Source: CAZTKP01 sp964614215 | GTDB taxonomy: Bacteria; UBP6; UBA1177 | Reading direction: 5' to 3' | DNA: 9,730 nucleotides | Assembly (NCBI GenBank): GCA_964614215.1 | Contig: CAZTKP010000098.1 | Coordinates: 1-9,730 of the forward strand | Part shown: positions 1 to 4,977 of the stretch, piece by piece | Layout: each line of letters starts with the position of its first letter | Position numbering within the stretch: position 1 is the stretch's first letter | Made by a program: the position numbers and the translations under genes | Notes under the pieces: generated by a model | The model's input: only the letters and a program-made list of their open reading frames with translations | What the model was told of the DNA's origin: nothing | Databases searched by the model: none

Positions 1-30
1 GTGAAGAGTGAAGAGTGAAGAGTGAAGAGA
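1..30. repeat. Heptanucleotide tandem array 1 (GTGAAGA)x4
   Basis: Four exact copies of GTGAAGA run from position 1 to 28, followed by GA. The array is cut by the window edge and may be longer. A 7-bp period is not a multiple of three and no gene covers it, so it is non-coding. It lies downstream of the asnS stop, separated from a second heptamer array by about a dozen bases. The unit resembles the second array's unit read on the opposite strand (GTGATGC), matching at 5 of 7 positions. Heptameric non-coding tandem repeats are known in several bacteria, for example the STRR repeats of heterocystous cyanobacteria; I make no family assignment here. Confidence 0.9.
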
Positions 31-32
31 AA

Positions 33-112
33 TAAAACTCCGGATCACGCATCACGCATCACGCATCACGCATCACGCATCACGGATCACGCATCACGTT
101 CCTAAAACTCCG
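33..112. repeat. 10-bp direct repeat flanking heptamer array 2
   Basis: TAAAACTCCG occurs at 33-42 and again at 103-112. The right-hand copy is the complement of the last codons and stop of asnS (Glu-Phe-stop plus neighbouring bases). The left-hand copy is non-coding. The heptamer array 44-98 lies between them. The arrangement looks like a target-site-style duplication, or a slippage duplication that captured the gene end. Only two copies are visible, so the mechanism is inference. Confidence 0.75.
44..98. repeat. Heptanucleotide tandem array 2 (ATCACGC)x8
   Basis: Eight consecutive units of ATCACGC occupy 44-98. The sixth unit (79-85) reads ATCACGG and the last (93-98) lacks its final base. 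The array ends four bases before the asnS stop codon, so it sits in the 3' untranslated part of the operon transcript. On the minus (transcript) strand it reads as repeated TGATGCG units. These could pair imperfectly (about 5 of 7 positions per unit) with the CTCTTCAC units transcribed from array 1, giving a long imperfect hairpin. No T-run follows, so I do not call it an intrinsic terminator. Confidence 0.93.
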
Positions 113-1493
113 CGTTCTTAGGTGTTCTTGGAAATGAAAGTACATCACGGATATTCTGCATTCCTGTAATGTACATTATTGCACGCTCAAAGCCGAGTCC
201 GAATCCCGCGTGTTTATTTGTTCCGTATCTTCTAAGGTCGAGGTACCACCAGTAGTCTTCTTTCTCAAGTCCAAGTTCTTCGATCCTGGCAACGAGTTTA
301 TCGTGTCTTTCCTCTCTCTGGCTTCCTCCGATGATCTCACCCACTCCGGGAACAAGAAGATCCATTGCGGCAACTGTTTTATCGTCATCGTTCATTCTCA
401 TGTAGAATGCTTTGATCTCTTTTGGATAGTCATAGACAAAGACCGGTTTTTTGAGAAGCTCTTCGGTGAGATATCTTTCATGTTCTGTCTGAAGGTCTGC
501 ACCCCATTTTACGGGATACTCAAACTGTTTTCCTGATTTTTCAAGGAGCTCAATTGCTTCTGTGTAACTCACCCTTGCAAACTCTGAATTTCTCACATGC
601 CGGAGTCTCTCAAGAAGTCCTTTATCAATAAAATTATTAAAAAATTCCATTTCCTCAGGAGCTTTTTCAAGGACGTAGTCAATTATGAATTTCAGCATAT
701 CTTCAGCCAGTTCCATGTCATCCTGAAGGTCTGAGAATGCTATCTCAGGCTCTATCATCCAGAATTCACTTGCATGACGCTGAGTATAGGAGTTTTCTGC
801 TCTGAATGTAGGCCCGAATGTATAAACATTCCTGTAGGCAGCACAGTAGTTCTCGACTGCAAGCTGACCTGAAACTGTGAGACTTGTCTCTTTTCCGAAG
901 AAATCTTTCGAGTAATCTATTTTTCCGTCATCAGTTTTCGGCACGTCATCAAGGTCAAAGGTCGTCACTCTGAACATTTCACCTGCCCCTTCGCAGTCAC
1001 TTCCCGTGATTATCGGAGTGTGAACATAGACAAAGTCTCTTTCCTGAAAAAAAGTATGTATCGCATGAGCAATAAGGCTTTTCACTCTGAAAACAGCATT
1101 GAACGCATTTGCTCTCGGACGAAGGTGAGCGATCGTTCTAAGATATTCAAATGTGTGCCTTTTTTTCTGAAGCGGAAAGTCGCTGTCTGCAGCTCCTTCG
1201 ATCTTTACCTTGGCTGCTTTCACTTCAAAAGCCTGTTTGCTTCCCTGACTTTCAACAAGTGTTCCTGCAACAGTGATCGCCGAGCCGGTTCCAAGTTTTG
1301 CAATTTCCTTGTAGTTATCAAGGTCTGATTCAAAAACGACCTGAATATTTTTAAAAAAAGATCCGTCGTTGATCTCAATAAATCCGAATGCATTACTAGC
1401 TCTGATAGTTCTGATCCATCCTGAGATCTCAATTTCCTTTCCTATCCACGCTTCAGTTTCCCTATACAGTTTCTTTACAACGACCTTTTCCAT
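102..1493 (-). CDS. asnS: Asparagine--tRNA ligase (AsnRS)
   Basis: Charges tRNA-Asn with asparagine in the cytoplasm. It is a class IIb synthetase. I recognise an N-terminal OB-fold anticodon-binding domain (about the first 105 residues, including EIEISGWIRTIRAS), then the catalytic core with the AsnRS-typical TPIITGSDCEGAGEMFRV stretch. Motif 2 is FRAENS followed by RHASEFWMIEPE, and motif 3 is GFGLGFERA near the C terminus. The ending FPRTPKNAEF is characteristic of AsnRS, usually with Gly where this protein has Lys. The length of 463 residues is normal for the family. A TTG at 1505 extends the frame by four codons, but those codons are themselves the ribosome site: GGAG at 1500-1503 stands 6 nt before ATG 1491-1493, so I start at 1493. 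The stop is TAG. It is the last cistron of a five-gene operon, 12 nt after the OmpA-like gene, with no visible promoter of its own. Confidence 0.97.
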   Translation of the reverse strand: MEKVVVKKLYRETEAWIGKEIEISGWIRTIRASNAFGFIEINDGSFFKNIQVVFESDLDNYKEIAKLGTGSAITVAGTLVESQGSKQAFEVKAAKVKIEGAADSDFPLQKKRHTFEYLRTIAHLRPRANAFNAVFRVKSLIAHAIHTFFQERDFVYVHTPIITGSDCEGAGEMFRVTTFDLDDVPKTDDGKIDYSKDFFGKETSLTVSGQLAVENYCAAYRNVYTFGPTFRAENSYTQRHASEFWMIEPEIAFSDLQDDMELAEDMLKFIIDYVLEKAPEEMEFFNNFIDKGLLERLRHVRNSEFARVSYTEAIELLEKSGKQFEYPVKWGADLQTEHERYLTEELLKKPVFVYDYPKEIKAFYMRMNDDDKTVAAMDLLVPGVGEIIGGSQREERHDKLVARIEELGLEKEDYWWYLDLRRYGTNKHAGFGLGFERAIMYITGMQNIRDVLSFPRTPKNAEF

Positions 1494-1499
1494 CTCCGT

Positions 1500-1503
1500 C
1501 TCC
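1500..1503 (-). promoter_or_regulatory. Ribosome binding site that sets the asnS start
   Basis: On the minus strand the junction reads TAA (stop of the preceding gene, 1506-1508), TTGGAGACGGAG, then ATG at 1491-1493. GGAG at 1500-1503 is 6 nt from this ATG. The in-frame TTG at 1503-1505 would put the Shine-Dalgarno inside the coding sequence and has no good site of its own, so the ATG is preferred. Confidence 0.7.
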
Positions 1504-1505
1504 AA

Positions 1506-2450
1506 TTATTCAGTAAATCCAGGCAGTTCTTCAATTTTAGGCATAAAAACTATCTCAACTCTTCTATTCTGGGCCTTGTTTTCCGGTGTGTCGTTTTCAG
1601 CGATAGGATCAAACTCCGCCTGACCTGCAGCTGAAAGCATCTCCGGTTTAACTCCGTTCTCTATCATAAGTCTTGTGACCTCGATCGCCCTCTGTGATGA
1701 AAGCTCCCAGTTTGAGGGGAATCTTTTTGTTTTTATCGGTGAGGAATCACTGTGTCCGACAACAAGAAACGATCTTCCTTCAAGAGTTTTAAGCGTTTCA
1801 CAAAGTTCAGCGATCGCCTCTTTTCCCTCATCGGTAAGATTTGTTCTGCCTGACGGAAAGAGAATATCACTGCTCAGAGAAACGATCATCCTCCCCTTTC
1901 TTATATTAACAGACAGCTTTCCCGAATCGATCATTGATTTGAGTTTTTCCATGATCTTCTTAAATTCGGCACTCCTTTTTTCAGCTGCCTCCTTCATCTT
2001 TCTGACCTGCTCAAGTTCCGCCATAAGTTCATTCTGTTCTTTAAGCAGTTTCTCTCTTTCAGCAAGCATCTTTTCTCTCTGCGATTTCATTTCAGCCTGT
2101 TTTGCTTCAACTTCTTCAAGAGATGCACCCTTTTCTTTCAACTGGTCAACGAGATTTTCTATCATAAGTCCCGCATCAATATTTTTCTGCTGCAGATCAC
2201 TAAGCTTGCTGTTAAGGGACATCTTTTCATTAAGCACTTCGAGAAGTCCTTTTTTAAGTTTTGCGACTCTTTTCTTAAGTTCTTCATTTTTCTGCTGAAG
2301 GTCCTTATTTGCCTTCTGCTCGCTCTTATAGTTCTTCTGAGCCGTTGCCAGATCATTAAGAGCTTTCTGATGAACCTCCTTGTTGATCCCGCAGGATGAG
2401 AAGATCATTACCACGATAAGAGTTAAAAGGGTCAGAAACGTTTTCTTCAT
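1506..2450 (-). CDS. Coiled-coil OmpA/MotB-type peptidoglycan-binding lipoprotein
   Basis: Envelope lipoprotein of 314 residues. A signal peptide ends in the lipobox FSSC with Cys20 as the lipidation site. Residues about 25-175 are a long Lys/Glu/Gln-rich helical region with clear heptad character, a predicted coiled coil. Residues about 183-303 are an OmpA C-terminal domain: DILFPSG (195-201), LVVGHSD (229-235), NWELSSQRA (247-255) and NRRVEI (295-300). The NWELS...RA pattern and the N-terminal hydrophobic segment resemble MotB and related cell-wall anchors, but the lipobox argues for a lipoprotein rather than a stator subunit. The family binds diaminopimelate peptidoglycan, so it probably bridges a membrane and the cell wall with the coiled coil as spacer. 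Its ATG overlaps the preceding stop as ATGA, with AGGAGG at 2457-2462. asnS follows after 12 nt. The exact role is unknown. Confidence 0.93.
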   Translation of the reverse strand: MKKTFLTLLTLIVVMIFSSCGINKEVHQKALNDLATAQKNYKSEQKANKDLQQKNEELKKRVAKLKKGLLEVLNEKMSLNSKLSDLQQKNIDAGLMIENLVDQLKEKGASLEEVEAKQAEMKSQREKMLAEREKLLKEQNELMAELEQVRKMKEAAEKRSAEFKKIMEKLKSMIDSGKLSVNIRKGRMIVSLSSDILFPSGRTNLTDEGKEAIAELCETLKTLEGRSFLVVGHSDSSPIKTKRFPSNWELSSQRAIEVTRLMIENGVKPEMLSAAGQAEFDPIAENDTPENKAQNRRVEIVFMPKIEELPGFTE

Positions 2451-3151
2451 TGTTGTCCTCCTGTCTTTTTAAGATAACTAATGCCGGAAACTTTTAACGC
2501 CAGCGGCATGTAATCTTTCATAAGTGACATAAGTAAATATTCTAAAAAAAATAATGGAAAGAACGAATATAGCATCATCAATATTGAAAGAGTCAGCAAA
2601 GTAAAGAATTTGCCTTTTACAGTTCTGTTCTCCTTAAAAAAAGAAAGCCCCTCCGAAATAAACGAAACCGCGGTAGAACCGGTTACAAGGGGAAAGATAA
2701 GCCACAGGAACAGAGTGATAAAAATGTAACAGGAATAAAATATCTTTATGGCAAGCATAGGTTTTACCGGAATAAGATAGAAAGCCACGGCAACCAGTAT
2801 GGCACTTAGAAGATAAGTGAGTGCAATATCGCCGAAAAAGGCGGACCTTTTATCATGTTTATCCGGTTTTATCCACTGGTCACCATCAATATAGAGTATT
2901 CCGCTTTCCTTGCCTATCTCTGAAAAACTTACACTTACAACTGTCTCCGAATTCTCAAGAATGGGCGTCACAATTTCCTGTGATCTGAAAACCCTTTCAA
3001 TTGTGTTGACGACTTCGTTGATAAAAACAGTAGATCCTTCAGGAAGTTTTGAGAACTTCTTCTCTATCTTTTCGGCAAGTTTTCTTCCGCAGCCTCCGCA
3101 GTATCTTAAATTTGTATTATGAAATCCGCAGTGATCACAGACTTTAGCCAT
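2447..3151 (-). CDS. Zinc-ribbon membrane protein, RDD-like
   Basis: A 234-residue protein beginning with a zinc-ribbon knuckle pair: Cys5-x2-Cys8 and Cys18-x2-Cys21 (VCDHCG and YCGGCG). A soluble stretch of about 80 residues follows. The C-terminal half is hydrophobic, with probable membrane segments near residues 108-128, 133-158 and 182-210. The start of the membrane part (KRSAFFGDIALTYLL) and the later VTGSTAVSFISEGLSFF resemble the R...A...D and GxTxGK...GL landmarks of RDD-family proteins, and zinc ribbon plus RDD is a known domain combination. The match is divergent and is inference. The zinc ribbon should face the cytoplasm. The start ATG lies inside the end of the upstream gene (8-nt overlap), and its stop overlaps the next start (ATGA). 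Function is unknown; its neighbours suggest an envelope complex with two lipoproteins and a secreted protein. Confidence 0.85.
   Translation of the reverse strand: MAKVCDHCGFHNTNLRYCGGCGRKLAEKIEKKFSKLPEGSTVFINEVVNTIERVFRSQEIVTPILENSETVVSVSFSEIGKESGILYIDGDQWIKPDKHDKRSAFFGDIALTYLLSAILVAVAFYLIPVKPMLAIKIFYSCYIFITLFLWLIFPLVTGSTAVSFISEGLSFFKENRTVKGKFFTLLTLSILMMLYSFFPLFFLEYLLMSLMKDYMPLALKVSGISYLKKTGGQQ
2457..2462 (-). promoter_or_regulatory. Strong ribosome binding site of the OmpA-like gene
   Basis: AGGAGG on the minus strand, 6 nt before the ATG at 2448-2450. It lies inside the last codons of the upstream zinc-ribbon gene, and start and stop share ATGA. This suggests both independent initiation and termination-reinitiation coupling. 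Confidence 0.75.
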
Positions 3152-4037
3152 CTTTCTTTTCGCTCCCTGTTACTTTGACAGGTTGATGTTTCAATGCTTT
3201 TTTCAATATTTTTTCAGCCTGAACTTTGTCCATTTTTGTGTTTGAAGGCAGAAACCACAGGTCTATCATAATGTCTTTTCCACGGATATATCTGCCGTCA
3301 AATTCCAGTTTCTTGTCCTCAACAATACTTTTTTCATGTTTCTGAAGAACTTCATGCAGGAACTGGGCCTCCTTCACATATTTCCCGAGAACTTTCTCAA
3401 AGATGTCACCTGTGTATGCGATCTCATAAGCCAGATTGGGGATGTAGATCAGATAGAGAAGTCTGCTGCCCTTAAAGCTGGCTTTGTAATACTTCTTTGC
3501 ACTGTTGTAGACAGGTTTAATATCCGGAATATTGTCAAGAGCGTTGTAGATCTTCTTTGTAAGCATATTTACATTTATGAAAAATGTTATATCAATTGAG
3601 ACAGGAAACTTGTCGGCACCCACGATCATTGAATCAATAAGCCTTTTTTTGAAAGGCAGTTTCATGTACAGCAGTTCACTGTAATGAAAGTTCATCAGTT
3701 TTGCTCCTGACGGAACCTTAACTTTTCCGGAGTTAAGGATCATTGCCAGATCCTCTCCCAGCTTTTCTTCCCCCTCATCTCCCGGATACGCATAGTTGGG
3801 AATCACCTGAACTATCATAATGTCCGATATCTTCTTCATTACGACACTGCTTTTTCTGACAGCATCTCCAACCAGAACATTTATCTCCTTTTCCATCCAG
3901 TTGGTATTTGAATCTTTGACTTTCTTATCATAATCCGCCGGAAGAGTCACCGGATCAGGCACCGGCATTTCAAGCTCCTGTGCATTTAAAGAAAAAACAG
4001 AGGCAAATAACAAAACAAATAAGATTTTTTTTAACAT
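3144..4037 (-). CDS. Secreted (periplasmic) protein of unknown family
   Basis: I do not recognise this 297-residue protein. It opens with MLKKILFVLLFASVFSLNA, a standard signal peptide with a probable signal peptidase I site after Ala19. There is no lipobox Cys and no other clear membrane segment, so it is probably periplasmic or envelope-associated. The mature part is Lys-rich, with many hydrophobic beta-like stretches, for example SDIMIVQVIPNY and SRLLYLIYIPNLAYEI. The C terminus is strongly basic and helical (about 40 residues). No Cys is visible in the mature chain and no catalytic motif is evident. It starts 4 nt after the stop of the upstream lipoprotein gene and overlaps the zinc-ribbon gene by 8 nt. 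This close coupling suggests it works with them, but its role cannot be read from sequence. Confidence 0.9.
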   Translation of the reverse strand: MLKKILFVLLFASVFSLNAQELEMPVPDPVTLPADYDKKVKDSNTNWMEKEINVLVGDAVRKSSVVMKKISDIMIVQVIPNYAYPGDEGEEKLGEDLAMILNSGKVKVPSGAKLMNFHYSELLYMKLPFKKRLIDSMIVGADKFPVSIDITFFINVNMLTKKIYNALDNIPDIKPVYNSAKKYYKASFKGSRLLYLIYIPNLAYEIAYTGDIFEKVLGKYVKEAQFLHEVLQKHEKSIVEDKKLEFDGRYIRGKDIMIDLWFLPSNTKMDKVQAEKILKKALKHQPVKVTGSEKKDG

Positions 4038-4041
4038 GATT

Positions 4042-4914
4042 CTATTCCAATTGGTCTATAACTTTCTTTACTATCTGCTGACAACCGTTCTTCCTGCTAT
4101 CCATTTCAGAAAAAGCACCCCCCTTAGCCTGTGCGTTCCAGACCTCGAGCACCTTTCCGTTCAGGAGCGATACCAGTTCAACGTTGATCTTCATTTCCGT
4201 ATACCATTCACCATCAAGTTCCTCGGGTTTATCTTCCTTGAGATCGACCGTAAGCAGGTATGCTGTCCCGGCCTTAGACATGACCTCAGAAACTTCATAA
4301 TCACTCTCCAGACTCATGGTCTTCTTTCTGAACTTTATTCCTTTTTTCTCTGAAAGTATTTTAGTGAAATTCTTGATCTCATCCTTTACAAGCTCGTTAC
4401 CGCCGAGAAAAGCTACTGTCCCCGCACCTTCTGACTCTATACGGATCCTCATCATCTCCCTGTTAGGAACAGCCAGCAGAATATAGGCATCGTACTGGGT
4501 ACCTCCCCTATGCCACTTCTCAATATATTTTCCCCGTATCATGTAGTCCTTAACAGTGATCTTCGAACCTGTCAGCTTGCTTGTTATTCCCAGAGAATAC
4601 GAATACTTACCATCAGTCTCCTGTTCAGCTGCAACCATACTGCTCTCGACAGAGACTCCGAAGAAGTTACTGACTTCGGCAAAAGCTTTTGATGTCGCCG
4701 AAGAGACAGCCTCCGCTTCTGAGCCTGCACCGCTTGCAGTCCCGACAAACAAGGTCTCACCCATTTTTTTGATAACGTTCCTATCCTTTGTCCACTGAGG
4801 TCTGTCTTTCTGTGAACTTCTCATCAGTTCATCGTTTTCAGACTTTGAAGGAGCAGTTCCGCATCCGGAAAACATAAACAAGATAACTGTTATAAAAAGT
4901 ATGAACCTATTCAT
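4042..4914 (-). CDS. LPP20/FlgT-like lipoprotein
   Basis: A 290-residue lipoprotein. The chosen ATG at 4912-4914 gives MNRFILFITVILFMFSGC, a signal peptide with lipobox FSGC and Cys18. A TTG at 4969-4971 would add 19 codons, but those codons cover the promoter and palindrome. GAGG at 4920-4923, 5 nt from the ATG, supports the shorter start. Residues about 37-155 resemble LPP20/FlgT-N lipoprotein domains: RPQW, then LFVGTASGAGSEAEAVSSATSKAFAEV, a variable central part, and DAYILLAVP. The C-terminal half (about 165-285) has KAGTAYLLTVDLKE and a MKINVELVSLLNGKVLEVW beta stretch. These recall the small alpha/beta domain of CsgG/TolB-N-like outer-membrane lipoproteins; this is inference. It is the first gene of the operon that runs to asnS. 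Members of these families assist outer-membrane assemblies such as flagellar basal parts, but no flagellar gene is visible here. Confidence 0.85.
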   Translation of the reverse strand: MNRFILFITVILFMFSGCGTAPSKSENDELMRSSQKDRPQWTKDRNVIKKMGETLFVGTASGAGSEAEAVSSATSKAFAEVSNFFGVSVESSMVAAEQETDGKYSYSLGITSKLTGSKITVKDYMIRGKYIEKWHRGGTQYDAYILLAVPNREMMRIRIESEGAGTVAFLGGNELVKDEIKNFTKILSEKKGIKFRKKTMSLESDYEVSEVMSKAGTAYLLTVDLKEDKPEELDGEWYTEMKINVELVSLLNGKVLEVWNAQAKGGAFSEMDSRKNGCQQIVKKVIDQLE

Positions 4915-4942
4915 AGCACCCTCACAAAATTGATGGTTCCGG

Positions 4943-4959
4943 ATAATATCAGATATTAT
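4943..4959. promoter_or_regulatory. 17-bp perfect palindrome, operator candidate
   Basis: ATAATATC-A-GATATTAT is a perfect inverted repeat with 8-bp arms and a one-base centre. It covers the predicted -10 and most of the spacer of the operon promoter. A second short palindrome, TTGAATTCAA (4962-4971), abuts it over the -35. The position would suit a dimeric repressor. It is AT-rich and lacks a following T-run, so it is unlikely to be a terminator. AT-rich palindromes arise by chance more easily than GC-rich ones, so the call is tentative. Confidence 0.45.
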
Positions 4960-4971
4960 GTTTGAATTCAA
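4943..4971 (-). promoter_or_regulatory. Predicted promoter of the envelope-asnS operon
   Basis: On the minus strand TTGAAT (4966-4971) and TATTAT (4943-4948) are separated by 17 nt, fitting a sigma-70 promoter with 4/6 and 5/6 matches. Transcription would begin near 4936, giving a leader of roughly 20 nt that contains the GAGG ribosome site before ATG 4914. It lies in the 63-nt gap after the 1214-residue lipoprotein gene, where no intrinsic terminator is visible, so read-through from upstream is also possible. Confidence 0.5.
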
Positions 4972-4977
4972 GATTCA

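Noticed and set aside
1..98. Heptamer arrays as a CRISPR array
   Set aside because: The units are 7 bp and directly abutting, with no unique spacers and no cas gene in view.
1675..2298. Plus-strand open frame of about 207 codons
   Set aside because: It is antisense to the coiled-coil part of the OmpA-like gene. Its Ser/Phe/Leu-rich composition is what the complement of Lys/Glu-rich coding gives, and it has no credible ribosome site.
1506..2450. Calling the OmpA-type gene motB
   Set aside because: The domain has MotB-like NWELS residues, but the N terminus ends in a lipobox Cys followed by a long coiled coil, and no motA neighbour is present.
4943..4959. Palindrome as an intrinsic terminator of the large lipoprotein gene
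   Set aside because: The stem is entirely AT-rich with a one-base loop and no T-run follows, so it fits an operator better than a terminator.
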